The position numbers were made by a program, and so were the translations under genes. From assembly GCF_032678705.1 (NCBI RefSeq), contig NZ_JAVTSS010000001.1, forward strand, positions 1,612,001 through 1,676,000: DNA of 64,000 bases, written 5' to 3'. The stretch comes from Pedobacter frigiditerrae (GTDB taxonomy: Bacteria; Bacteroidota; Bacteroidia; Sphingobacteriales; Sphingobacteriaceae). Below are positions 17,656 through 25,673 of this stretch, piece after piece. Position 1 is the first letter of the stretch. Each line of letters opens with the position of its first letter. A model generated the notes under the pieces. That model ran no database searches. It saw nothing but the letters and a program-made list of their open reading frames with translations, and had not been told where the DNA came from.

Positions 17656-18834
17656 ATGATTACCGTAGCCGAAGCAAAAACAATCATCCGTAACAACATT
17701 ACCCCTTTAGCAGCCATCAATTTAAACCTTGCTAATGCTTCAGGACATATACTCGCTGAAGATATTTATGCTAACTGTGACATCCCTGCATTTAGGCAAT
17801 CATCAATGGATGGATATGCATTAAAATTCGAGGAGGACTTAAAAGAATTGACCATTACTGGCGAAATGGCTGCAGGAGCTCCTGTAAAATCAACGCTAAA
17901 AGCTGGAGAGACACACCGAATTTTTACTGGTGCACCATTACCTGAAGGAGCCGATACGGTGATCATGCAAGAGAAAGTGAGCGTAGAAAATGGTAAAATC
18001 ATATTACAAGACATTAATCTTAAAAAGGGATTAAATGCAAGGGAAAAAGGTTCTGAGATTAGTGCTGGAGATTTAGCGATGAATAAGGGCAATCTTTTAA
18101 CGCCTGCTGCTATTGGTTTTCTGGCCGGTATTGGCATAATCAAGGTTTCTGTTTTTCCTATGCCTAAAGTTGCCATTATTGTTACGGGCAAAGAACTACA
18201 AAAACCCGGACAGCCACTTAACTTTGGTCAGGTGTACGAATCTAATTCTTATTCGCTCACCGCAGCCTTAAAAAATGAAGGGATTACCGAGATTTCAGTT
18301 TTTGAAGCAGATGATGAACTTGATATTTTAACTGATGTACTTGCAACAGCATTGGCAAAGGCCGATGTAGTTTTGTTGACCGGAGGTGTAAGTGTGGGCG
18401 ATTATGATTTTGTAATTGAGGCTTCCCAAAGATGTGGCATAGCACAGTTGTTTCATAAGGTGAAACAAAAACCAGGCAAACCACTTTATTTCGGTAAAAA
18501 AGAACAACAATTGGTCTTCGGACTTCCCGGCAATCCATCTTCTGTATTGAGCTGTTATTATAATTATGTATTGCCCAGCCTGAAACATTTATCTCATAAA
18601 GAAAATACTGTTGGAGAATTAAAGGCGGCGCTTACGGTTAGTTATCAAAAACCAAAAGGATTAACACATTTTTTAAAAGGTTTTTATAAAAACGGACAGG
18701 CAACTCCATTAAATGCACAAGACTCTTATCGGTTAAGTTCTTTTGCCCAAGCCAACTGTTTAATTTGTTTGCCCGAAGAAGAAGAAAGCTTTGAGAAAAA
18801 CCAATCGGTAACGATATTATTATTGCCCAACTAA
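17656..18834 (+). CDS. moeA: Molybdopterin molybdotransferase MoeA
   Basis: Inserts molybdate into adenylated molybdopterin. 392 residues with the family segments MDGYAL, FTGAPLPEGAD, the MPT-binding TGGVSVGDYDF, KPGKPLYFG and GLPGNPSSV. An upstream in-frame TTG at 17638 would extend it by six residues into moaA. I prefer ATG 17656 because the annotated family start lies there and a GGAGG stretch (17640-17644) sits 11 bp upstream as a rare Shine-Dalgarno-like site. It follows moaA by 7 bp. Confidence 0.95.
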   Translation: MITVAEAKTIIRNNITPLAAINLNLANASGHILAEDIYANCDIPAFRQSSMDGYALKFEEDLKELTITGEMAAGAPVKSTLKAGETHRIFTGAPLPEGADTVIMQEKVSVENGKIILQDINLKKGLNAREKGSEISAGDLAMNKGNLLTPAAIGFLAGIGIIKVSVFPMPKVAIIVTGKELQKPGQPLNFGQVYESNSYSLTAALKNEGITEISVFEADDELDILTDVLATALAKADVVLLTGGVSVGDYDFVIEASQRCGIAQLFHKVKQKPGKPLYFGKKEQQLVFGLPGNPSSVLSCYYNYVLPSLKHLSHKENTVGELKAALTVSYQKPKGLTHFLKGFYKNGQATPLNAQDSYRLSSFAQANCLICLPEEEESFEKNQSVTILLLPN

Positions 18835-18837
18835 ACC

Positions 18838-19578
18838 ATGCAAGAATCTTTTATCCTTTTTTATATCCTGCTTTTCGTTGTTGCTTTTTTATATGCATCT
18901 GTTGGTCACGGAGGCGCTAGTGGATATTTGGCCTTAATGGCAATTTTCGCTATTTCTCCTGCCATAATGAAACCTACTGCCCTATTGCTTAACCTTTTTG
19001 TTTCATCAACCTCTTTTATACAATTTTATAGAGGCGGGCATTTTAAATGGAAGTTGTTTTGGCCTTTTGCTTTAGCATCCATCCCACTCTCTTTTATTGG
19101 TGGTATGATGGCTATTGAAAGTTCCATTTATAAAAAAATATTGGGTGTTTTATTACTCATTCCAGTCATCAGGTTTTTCTTTTTCAAAAACACTGACCCT
19201 AAAGATTTTAAAGCTGCTAACATTCCGCTTTCACTGTTAGTTGGTGGTATTATTGGGCTCTTATCAGGAATGATTGGTATTGGTGGAGGCATTATTCTCT
19301 CTCCTGTTATATTATTGCTAAAATGGGCCGACCAAAAACAAACCGCTGCCATCAGCGCTGCTTTTATCTTTGTAAACTCTGTTGCTGGTTTGGGCGGACA
19401 ACTCATCAAAGGTTTTGAGTTTAACAATCACATGTTTGCTTATGTTGCCGTTGCTTTTGCAGGAGGTATATGCGGTGCTTATTTTGGCGCATTAAAGTTC
19501 CCACAAACCATATTAAAAAATGTATTGGCTTGCGTTCTTGCCCTTGCAGCTTATAAATTATTATTTACACACGCATAA
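18838..19578 (+). CDS. TauE/SafE (TSUP) family membrane permease
   Basis: 246-residue inner-membrane protein with about seven to eight hydrophobic segments in two repeats. The TSUP signature appears as GHGGASGYLALMAI near the N-terminus and GMIGIGGGIILSPVILL in the second half. Family members move sulfite, sulfonates or other anions. Inside a molybdenum-cofactor operon it might handle sulfite or a sulfur compound, or possibly an oxyanion such as molybdate, since no modABC genes are in the window. That assignment is speculative. It is 3 bp from moeA and 1 bp from the next gene. Confidence 0.88.
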   Translation: MQESFILFYILLFVVAFLYASVGHGGASGYLALMAIFAISPAIMKPTALLLNLFVSSTSFIQFYRGGHFKWKLFWPFALASIPLSFIGGMMAIESSIYKKILGVLLLIPVIRFFFFKNTDPKDFKAANIPLSLLVGGIIGLLSGMIGIGGGIILSPVILLLKWADQKQTAAISAAFIFVNSVAGLGGQLIKGFEFNNHMFAYVAVAFAGGICGAYFGALKFPQTILKNVLACVLALAAYKLLFTHA

Positions 19579-19579
19579 A

Positions 19580-20077
19580 ATGAAGTACCTTATTCCAATT
19601 TTCTTATTATTCGGTTTAACAGTTAAAGCACAAGAAAGCAAACAATTTGTTGTTGAGGGAAAAGTTAAACAACAAATGACGGTAAACCTGAATATGCTAA
19701 AAAACTACAAAAGTGTTTCAATTGATAGTATGACCATTTACAATCATTTAATGGTACGTAAGAGTGTCCTTAAAAACGTAAAGGGTGTTTTATTGAAAGA
19801 TTTATTAGCAAAAGTAGAAATCGATGCGCCCTCACCAACCGTATTGAGTGAATATTACCTTGTTTGTACAGCAAGTGATAACTACAAAGTTGTACTTTCA
19901 TGGAATGAGGTTTTTAACTCAAAAACCATGAACAACTTTTTGATATTAACCAGTTTTGAAGCCAATCCAGCAAAAGCTGAAAAGGGAAACATTGCCATGA
20001 TTGCACCTGGTGATGAAGCCTCTGGTAGACGATTTGTAAAAGGATTGAGCAAAATTACCATCTTACGCGTAAATTAG
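19580..20077 (+). CDS. Small exported protein with sulfite-oxidase-like molybdopterin fold
   Basis: 165 residues. I chose ATG 19580, because the longer frame from 19520 lies inside the permease gene and would bury the signal peptide (MKYLIPIFLLFGLTVKAQ). The mature part resembles a stripped-down oxidoreductase molybdopterin-binding domain (SUOX fold): VKGVLLKDLLAKVEI, then YYLVCTASDNYKVVLSWNEVF and IAPGDEASGRRFVKGL. Such short Bacteroidota proteins lack the dimerisation domain and their cofactor content is unknown. Its only Cys (CTASD) is a candidate Mo ligand but lies away from the usual position. Its place between permease and moaD ties it to molybdenum metabolism. Confidence 0.72.
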   Translation: MKYLIPIFLLFGLTVKAQESKQFVVEGKVKQQMTVNLNMLKNYKSVSIDSMTIYNHLMVRKSVLKNVKGVLLKDLLAKVEIDAPSPTVLSEYYLVCTASDNYKVVLSWNEVFNSKTMNNFLILTSFEANPAKAEKGNIAMIAPGDEASGRRFVKGLSKITILRVN

Positions 20078-20081
20078 CCAA

Positions 20082-20315
20082 ATGGAAATCGAAATCATTA
20101 GTTTTGGGAAGATTGCAGAATTCATAGCCAATCAACGCCTAACAGTAAAAGGCGTTGAAACTACTGCGCATTTGAAAGATTTCCTAGAAAAAGAGTTCCC
20201 CAAGTTGGCTAACATCAAATACAAATTGGCATTAAACAAAACCATCATTCAAAAAACCACAGCTTTAAAAAGTGGTGATACAGTTGCGTTAATGCCACCA
20301 TTTTCAGGAGGTTAA
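20082..20315 (+). CDS. moaD: Molybdopterin synthase sulfur carrier subunit MoaD
   Basis: 77-residue ubiquitin-like sulfur carrier ending MPPFSGG. The terminal Gly-Gly is adenylated by MoeB and converted to thiocarboxylate, which then supplies the dithiolene sulfurs with MoaE. The conserved PPFSGG tail and length settle the call. It starts 4 bp after the molybdopterin-fold gene and ends 1 bp before moeB, inside the tightly packed cofactor operon. Confidence 0.95.
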   Translation: MEIEIISFGKIAEFIANQRLTVKGVETTAHLKDFLEKEFPKLANIKYKLALNKTIIQKTTALKSGDTVALMPPFSGG

Positions 20316-20316
20316 C

Positions 20317-21420
20317 ATGGCATCGGAAAGATATCATAGACAATTAATCTTGGAAGGTTTTGGTGCAAATGCACAATCAAAATTAACTGCAGCAAAAGTT
20401 TTGGTAATTGGTGCTGGAGGTTTGGGCTGCCCTGCTTTACAATATTTAACAGCGGCTGGCATCGGGCTAATAGGCATTGCCGATGATGATAAAGTGGCCT
20501 TATCTAATTTACATCGTCAGATTTTATATACCACTAACGATATCGGCAAATCAAAAGCAAAAGTAGCTGCACAGCGATTGCATACAATGAATCCCGAGAT
20601 TCAATTTGTGGTGCATACCCTTCGAATTGAATCAATTAATATTCTTGAAATTTTAAAGGATTATGATGTTGTGTTGGATGGTTCTGATAATTTTGAAAGT
20701 AGATATTTGATTAATGATGCCTGTGCTTTGTTAAAAAAACCATTGATTTTTGCTGCAGTAGCTGATTATGAAGGTCAGCTAGCCATATTTAACGTAACAG
20801 ATGAAAAAGGAGAAACCACTAATTACCGAGACCTTTTCCCTATTGCACCTAAACCAGGAGAAATTGCTAATTGCGCAGATAATGGCGTAATTGGTGTATT
20901 GCCAGGGATAATCGGTACCATGGCCGCTAGTGAAACCATCAAACTGATTACAGGTTTAGGCAAACCATTAGTTAATAAGTTATTACATTATAACCTCCTC
21001 AACAATGAGCAACATGAGTTAGCTATTATTGCAGGGAATGATTATCAACTACCGCAAAACGAAGCAGATTTAATGACATTTAATTACAATCAAACTGGTT
21101 TAACCGAACCAATGGTGATAGAAATAGATGCAACAGCGTTGAATAACTTACAACAAAAAACATCAACGCTGTTAATTGATGTAAGGGAACTACATGAAGT
21201 TCCAGCGCTCGACAAAGCTGTTTATCGCCAAATACCGATGTCTAGTTTTGCTGATTTTTTATCAACCGATGTTGAAGAACAAAACTTGGTGTTAATTTGC
21301 CAACACGGAATTAGAAGTGTAGCCGCTGCAGAAGCATTAGCCGAAAAGTATGGCAACACCAAAAACATCTACAGCCTTAAAGGTGGAATTGTGAAATGGC
21401 GCAATTATTTTAGCAATTAA
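20317..21420 (+). CDS. moeB: MoeB-type adenylyltransferase fused to a rhodanese domain
   Basis: E1-like enzyme that adenylates MoaD, here with a C-terminal rhodanese domain like MoeZ and MOCS3, so one protein may both activate and sulfurate MoaD. The nucleotide loop is GAGGLG (32-37), Arg-rich helix SNLHRQIL follows, and Cys186 (NCADNGVIG) matches the MoeB conserved Cys. The rhodanese active-site Cys is about 328 (CQHGIRS). Oddly, the structural zinc site of classical MoeB is missing: the usual CYxCLFP reads NYRDLFP (169-175), and no second CxxC pair is seen. Confidence 0.92.
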   Translation: MASERYHRQLILEGFGANAQSKLTAAKVLVIGAGGLGCPALQYLTAAGIGLIGIADDDKVALSNLHRQILYTTNDIGKSKAKVAAQRLHTMNPEIQFVVHTLRIESINILEILKDYDVVLDGSDNFESRYLINDACALLKKPLIFAAVADYEGQLAIFNVTDEKGETTNYRDLFPIAPKPGEIANCADNGVIGVLPGIIGTMAASETIKLITGLGKPLVNKLLHYNLLNNEQHELAIIAGNDYQLPQNEADLMTFNYNQTGLTEPMVIEIDATALNNLQQKTSTLLIDVRELHEVPALDKAVYRQIPMSSFADFLSTDVEEQNLVLICQHGIRSVAAAEALAEKYGNTKNIYSLKGGIVKWRNYFSN

Positions 21421-21421
21421 C

Positions 21422-21865
21422 ATGAACGAGAAAAAGATAAAAAACATATTTGTTAGTGGGCCCATCACACCAGCTTTTATCGCTGATAGCATAGCCAAAC
21501 ATAGTGCTAAGACTAATATTGGTGGGCATAGTATTTTCATGGGGCAAGTGAGAAGGGATGAAATTGATGGTAAATTGGTCTCGGCAATTGAGTACACCAC
21601 TTTCGAAGAAATGGCGCTTACGAAAATGCATGAGATAAGGGAGGCTATTTTTAAAAAATATCCGCTCAACTGTATGCACGTTCATCATAGCTTAGGACAC
21701 ATTAAAGCCGGAGAAATCTGTTTATTTGTATTTACTTCATCAGCACATCGCAAACCCGCTATAGATGCCTGTACAGAAATAGTAGAAAGATTAAAAGCAG
21801 AATTACCCATCTGGGGGAAAGAAGTATTTGAAGACGAAACACATCAGTGGAAGGAAAACAAATAA
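21422..21865 (+). CDS. moaE: Molybdopterin synthase catalytic subunit MoaE
   Basis: 147-residue catalytic subunit that transfers sulfur from MoaD thiocarboxylate to precursor Z. Family segments are GAxxxFMGQVRRDE-like (IFMGQVRRDEIDG), YTTFEEMALTKM, HVHHSLGHIKAGE, and the catalytic-lysine region LPIWGKEVFEDETHQW. It follows moeB by 1 bp and precedes the moaC-moaB fusion by 1 bp. Everything fits a complete, active enzyme. Confidence 0.94.
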   Translation: MNEKKIKNIFVSGPITPAFIADSIAKHSAKTNIGGHSIFMGQVRRDEIDGKLVSAIEYTTFEEMALTKMHEIREAIFKKYPLNCMHVHHSLGHIKAGEICLFVFTSSAHRKPAIDACTEIVERLKAELPIWGKEVFEDETHQWKENK

Positions 21866-21866
21866 C

Positions 21867-22775
21867 ATGGTTAACATTACAGAAAAATCAAGCTCGTTAA
21901 GAATCGCAATTGCTACAGCAACGATAAGTGTATCTAAAATGGAAACCATTGAAGCCATTGAGCAACGAAAAGTACCTAAAGGAGATATATTCGAGTTTGC
22001 ACGTGCCGCAGGATTGTTGGGTGTAAAAAAGACGAGCGACTTGATTCCAGATTGCCACCCACTCCCTATAGAATATACAGCTATTACTTATGCAATTGAG
22101 GGATTAAGCGTAATCATCACTGTAGAGGTACATACCATTTACAAAACAGGCGTAGAAGTAGAGGCCATGCATGGCGCATCAATTACTGCCCTTACGATAT
22201 ATGACATGCTTAAACCGATAGATAAGGGAGTTGAAATCAGTAGCATTAAGTTATTGAAAAAATCTGGTGGGAAATCTGACTTTAAGAATAAACAATTTCC
22301 CAACCTTAAAGCGGCAGTAGTAGTTTGTTCAGATTCTATCGCCGCTGGCTTAGGAGAAGATGCTTCTGGTAAAATCATAGTTGCTAAATTGGAAGCTATG
22401 GGTATTGAAACATTAGATTACATGGTCATAGCAGATGATTTTAATACCATTCAAGAAAAGGTGAAAAGTCTTTCTGCGGCTGGTCGTGATTTAGTCATAT
22501 TCACTGGCGGAACCGGCCTTTCTCCAAAAGATGTGACACCAGAGGCAATTGAGCCATTAATAGATAGGAAAATTGATGGCATCATGGAAACAGCCAGAAA
22601 CTACGGACAAGAGCGCATGCCTTATGCCATGTTATCAAGAGGTGTAGCTGGTTTTGTAGGCGAAACACTGGTGCTTACTTTCCCTGGTGCTAAAAAAGCT
22701 GCTGAAGAATACATGGCTGCCTTATTTCCACAAGTTTTACATGTGTTTAATGTGAATAAAGGGCAGAAACATTAA
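21867..22775 (+). CDS. moaCB: Bifunctional MoaC-MoaB fusion (cyclic pyranopterin monophosphate synthase / molybdopterin adenylyltransferase)
   Basis: 302 residues from ATG 21867, preferred to an upstream frame starting inside moaE at 21828. The N-terminal half (about 1-150) is MoaC, which turns cyclo-GTP into precursor Z: DCHPLPIEYTAI and the ASITALTIYDMLKP segment with the catalytic Asp and Lys. The C-terminal half (about 155-300) is MoaB/MogA-like: VVCSDSIAAG, FTGGTGLSPKDVTPEA and the adenylation loop around RSRGVAG-like LSRGVAG. The fusion joins an early and a late step, and with moaA, moaD, moaE, moeA and moeB gives a full set from GTP to molybdenum cofactor. Confidence 0.94.
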   Translation: MVNITEKSSSLRIAIATATISVSKMETIEAIEQRKVPKGDIFEFARAAGLLGVKKTSDLIPDCHPLPIEYTAITYAIEGLSVIITVEVHTIYKTGVEVEAMHGASITALTIYDMLKPIDKGVEISSIKLLKKSGGKSDFKNKQFPNLKAAVVVCSDSIAAGLGEDASGKIIVAKLEAMGIETLDYMVIADDFNTIQEKVKSLSAAGRDLVIFTGGTGLSPKDVTPEAIEPLIDRKIDGIMETARNYGQERMPYAMLSRGVAGFVGETLVLTFPGAKKAAEEYMAALFPQVLHVFNVNKGQKH

Positions 22776-22816
22776 GGCTTATCATTCTACTTAACATCAA
22801 TTAAACAAGCAAAGCT

Positions 22817-22824
22817 TATCTTTG
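22817..22824 (+). promoter_or_regulatory. TATCTTTG, Bacteroidota-type -7 box
   Basis: Perfect match to the TAnnTTTG -7 element of the primary sigma factor of Bacteroidota, 26 bp before the ATG of the HAD phosphatase. No clear TTTG -33 partner is seen at the expected distance. Confidence 0.45.
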
Positions 22825-22850
22825 AGTTTTGAATTAACACTCATACAATT

Positions 22851-23633
22851 ATGAAACAAGGCTTATTAATAGATATGGATGGCGTTATTTACAGCGGCGA
22901 AGAACTGATATTCGGTGCTGATAAATTTATTGCCAATTTACTCGATAAAAAAATTCCGTTTGCATTCATGACCAATAATAGTCAACGGACACCTTTAGAA
23001 GTGGTTCGAAAGCTAAAACTATTAGGCATTACTGTAAATCAAAGTCATGTTTATACCAGTGCAATGGCAACTGCTAAATTTCTATCAGACCAAAGTCCAA
23101 AAAGTACAGCTTATGTATTAGGCGAAGGAGGTTTATTGAGCAGTTTACATGAACATGGAATTACGTTGGTAAACACCGATCCAGAATTTGTGGTACTTGG
23201 AGAAGGGAGAAATTTTACCTTAGAAATGGTACAAAGAGCGGTAGACATGATTTTAGCAGGAGCAAAATTCATCACTACCAATAGGGATCCATCACCTAAA
23301 AAACCTGGATGGAATAACCTAGGCATAGCTGCCACAACAGCTATGATTGAAGAAGCTACAGGAAGAAAGGCATTTGTGACTGGAAAACCTAGCCCTGTCA
23401 TGATGCGTTCTGCCAGAAAATTTCTTGGACTAGAAACATCAGAAACAACAGTAATTGGCGATACCATGGAAACTGATATACAGGGAGGTGTACAAATGGG
23501 TTATAAAACCATATTAGTGCTCTCTGGCATATCTAGTAAAGATATTTTAGGTCATTATGCCTTTAAACCAGATATGATTGCTAGTTCTGTTGATGAAATT
23601 AAGTTCCCTTTGAATTGGTGGGAAACCAAATAA
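22851..23633 (+). CDS. HAD-IIA family sugar phosphatase (NagD-like)
   Basis: 260-residue cytosolic HAD phosphatase of subfamily IIA. Motif I is LLIDMDGVIYSG with nucleophile Asp8 and acid Asp10, motif II is FMTNNSQRTP, motif III includes GKPSP, and motif IV is VIGDTMETDIQGG. The C2 cap lies between motifs II and III. Members hydrolyse sugar phosphates, nucleotides or p-nitrophenyl phosphate. It stands alone with its own promoter box between the cofactor operon and a small basic protein, and no pathway is suggested. Confidence 0.92.
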   Translation: MKQGLLIDMDGVIYSGEELIFGADKFIANLLDKKIPFAFMTNNSQRTPLEVVRKLKLLGITVNQSHVYTSAMATAKFLSDQSPKSTAYVLGEGGLLSSLHEHGITLVNTDPEFVVLGEGRNFTLEMVQRAVDMILAGAKFITTNRDPSPKKPGWNNLGIAATTAMIEEATGRKAFVTGKPSPVMMRSARKFLGLETSETTVIGDTMETDIQGGVQMGYKTILVLSGISSKDILGHYAFKPDMIASSVDEIKFPLNWWETK

Positions 23634-23714
23634 GTTATATCTTTTTAAATGATATGTTAAGAAATGCTAAGTTGCTTAACATAAAGATAATATGAAATTA
23701 ACTTTGAAATAACA

Positions 23715-23722
23715 TAGCTTTG
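23715..23722 (+). promoter_or_regulatory. TAGCTTTG, Bacteroidota-type -7 box
   Basis: Perfect TAnnTTTG match 16 bp before the ATG of the small basic protein gene, which would give a very short leader. The -33 region does not match well. Confidence 0.5.
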
Positions 23723-23738
23723 GAAAAATTCAAGTTTT

Positions 23739-23963
23739 ATGAAAAAGAAGAAAGCTATCGTTAAAGAATCAAGGAAATTAGCCAAAAAGGAATTAACTGC
23801 ACAAATTGTTGCGGCATTGAGCACCGTAACAGTTAACGCATCAGGAAATCAGAAAAAACTAGAGAAAGTTATTGTTAAAAATGCAAAACAACTCGCTAAA
23901 AAATTCTCTAGCTATATTAAGACTTCGGTAAAACCCGTAGATACCGTTCCAGTTGCACAGTAA
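23739..23963 (+). CDS. Small Lys-rich basic protein, possibly frameshifted before a histone-H1-like tail
   Basis: 74 residues, very rich in Lys and Ala, with no signal peptide or membrane segment. Two similar helical repeats are visible (IVKESRKLAKKELTAQIV and IVKNAKQLAKKFSSYI). I do not recognise an enzyme; a nucleic-acid-binding, histone-like role is plausible from composition. The stop TAA lies at an 8-A run, and the -1 frame after it reads on as VKKTVSKKSTAKKEEVPA to a stop at 24016. That is the kind of KK-rich tail typical of such proteins, so a one-base deletion (real or sequencing error) may have truncated a protein of about 92 residues. Confidence 0.7.
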   Translation: MKKKKAIVKESRKLAKKELTAQIVAALSTVTVNASGNQKKLEKVIVKNAKQLAKKFSSYIKTSVKPVDTVPVAQ

Positions 23964-24038
23964 AAAAAACTGTTAGCAAAAAAAGTACTGCTAAGAAAGA
24001 AGAAGTTCCAGCTTAGTATTAAAGATAAATCAACAATT

Positions 24039-24060
24039 ACTTCCAGTTTAAGCTGGAAGT
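24039..24060. terminator. Bidirectional hairpin terminator
   Basis: ACTTCCAG-(6 bases)-CTGGAAGT, an 8-bp perfect stem between the small basic protein and the convergent esterase, whose stop is 7 bp away. T runs are short on both sides. Confidence 0.6.
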
Positions 24061-24066
24061 AATTTG

Positions 24067-24795
24067 TTAAAAATATATAGGCACCATTTTTATCCAGTCG
24101 GCTGCCTTATGTGCATTACCTTCCCAAATGTGTAGTTGATTTGGCATTTCCTTTTCATTCAATAACCTGCCGAACTCTAAGTTCCCTGGTAAAAATGGAT
24201 CTTCCTTCCCAACAGCTAGTACAACTTCTAAATCCCTGAGCTCAGAAAGTAAATAACCATCTGCAAGATTTGGCACATATTGAATCGGCATACTAAAATA
24301 GACTGCCTCATTATGGTGACCATCTAGTAAATCCCTGAAATTGCCGTAGTGTTTGGTAAGATCGTATCTACCACTTAAGCCAATTGTTCTTTTAAATAGC
24401 CAAGGATATTTCATCGCAAGGTTAACCGCATGGTAAGCACCCATGCTACAACCAGCAGTTTGAATATAATCACCTCCGTTAATTTTATAGATTAACTGCA
24501 CAACCTCGTTAACCAAGTAATCTTCGTATTGTTTATGTCTAGCTATTCTTACTTCGGGATGTTCATCTTTGTTGTAAAAACTCTCCCGATCAATGCTATC
24601 TACACAGAAAAGTTGCAATTCGCCATTATTGATTTGAGTTGTAAGCGCATTAATTACTCCCCAATTTTCATAGTCATAAAACCTAGCCATTCTTGTTGGA
24701 AAAAATAATACAGCTTTTCCCCTTTGGCCAAAGACCAAAAGTTCCATATCTCTTTGTAAGTGTTCACTGAACCACTTATGGTATGCCCTTTCCAT
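24067..24795 (-). CDS. Esterase-family alpha/beta hydrolase
   Basis: 242-residue cytosolic hydrolase of the PF00756 esterase type. Probable catalytic triad: Ser in GCSMGAYHA (about 118), Asp in VGKEDPFLPG and His in EGNAHKAADW. No signal peptide is present. Close relatives in Bacteroidota are annotated as esterases of unknown substrate. It is followed upstream on the same strand, after 84 bp, by an SGNH hydrolase gene, so the two may be transcribed together. Confidence 0.88.
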   Translation of the reverse strand: MERAYHKWFSEHLQRDMELLVFGQRGKAVLFFPTRMARFYDYENWGVINALTTQINNGELQLFCVDSIDRESFYNKDEHPEVRIARHKQYEDYLVNEVVQLIYKINGGDYIQTAGCSMGAYHAVNLAMKYPWLFKRTIGLSGRYDLTKHYGNFRDLLDGHHNEAVYFSMPIQYVPNLADGYLLSELRDLEVVLAVGKEDPFLPGNLEFGRLLNEKEMPNQLHIWEGNAHKAADWIKMVPIYF

Positions 24796-24879
24796 TTACA
24801 GATTTTACCCAAATGTCTTGAGTTACTGTTAAGTTGAGATTAAGAGAAAGTCATGTTTGCTTACAAGCAAAAGAAAACA

Positions 24880-25476
24880 TTAAAGCACTCTAGCCAATGC
24901 CTCGGCTATTGCCTCTCTCCAAAGTTCATAACCAAATGGCCCTAAATGAAGTCCATCTGGTGCATACAATTTGCTCATTGGCTTCCCAGATTTATCTAAC
25001 ATTCTTTTGAACACATTGATGAACTTCCAATTTGCATTATGCTTAATGATTTCATTCTCAATTAAGTTATTGGTATACTTAAATTGATCTTCCATTTGCC
25101 ATCTTGCCGGACTTGGTTTAAGCGAAACAAAAAAACAAGGTATATCACCTAAAATAACTGAGGCTTTAGTCATTAATTGCTGAAAAAAGATGAAAATTTC
25201 TTCTGGATGTCTTCCATCACCCAAATCGTTATCGCCAGCATAAACAACAAGAGCTTTAGGATGATAACCTTGCATTACCCTCTCAAAGAACCATGTGCAG
25301 GCAGCAAGTGTAGAACCACCAAAACCAAGATTGACCATGTTATATTCAGGAAAATCGGCATTTAAACCTTCCCATAACCTGATGGAAGAAGAGCCATAAA
25401 AAAGCACAGTAGATTCATGACTTGATCCCTTGTCAATCCTTTCTATTCTTTTTATTTCTTCTTCGTACCAATACAT
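24880..25476 (-). CDS. SGNH/GDSL-type esterase
   Basis: 198-residue cytosolic SGNH hydrolase. Block I is VLFYGSSSIRLWEG with the nucleophile Ser, block II Gly is in LGFGGSTL, block III Asn is in YAGDNDLGDG, and block V Asp/His are in APDGLHLGPFGY. It resembles platelet-activating-factor acetylhydrolase-like esterases. Substrate unknown. It lies upstream of the esterase gene on the same strand. Confidence 0.9.
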   Translation of the reverse strand: MYWYEEEIKRIERIDKGSSHESTVLFYGSSSIRLWEGLNADFPEYNMVNLGFGGSTLAACTWFFERVMQGYHPKALVVYAGDNDLGDGRHPEEIFIFFQQLMTKASVILGDIPCFFVSLKPSPARWQMEDQFKYTNNLIENEIIKHNANWKFINVFKRMLDKSGKPMSKLYAPDGLHLGPFGYELWREAIAEALARVL

Positions 25477-25673
25477 AGGTGGTAAAAGTAAAAAAGATTT
25501 CTTTATCCAATCTTAAGGCTTTGTTAAATTTAAGTTGCATCTGATACAGACATACAACTAGCCAGAAGATTTGAACAAAAAGCTCTTTTCCTTAAAGACA
25601 ATAAATCATTATATTGCATATAGGAAGTTCTGAAAATAAGACCAAATATTTAAAATTAGTCTAAAATTGAAAT

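Noticed and set aside
19520..19579. Longer N-terminus for the molybdopterin-fold protein
   Set aside because: It would overlap the permease gene and place a good signal peptide in the middle of the protein; ATG 19580 fits better.
23955..23970. Programmed frameshifting in the small basic protein
   Set aside because: The stop codon precedes the A run, so the usual slip-then-read-through order does not fit.
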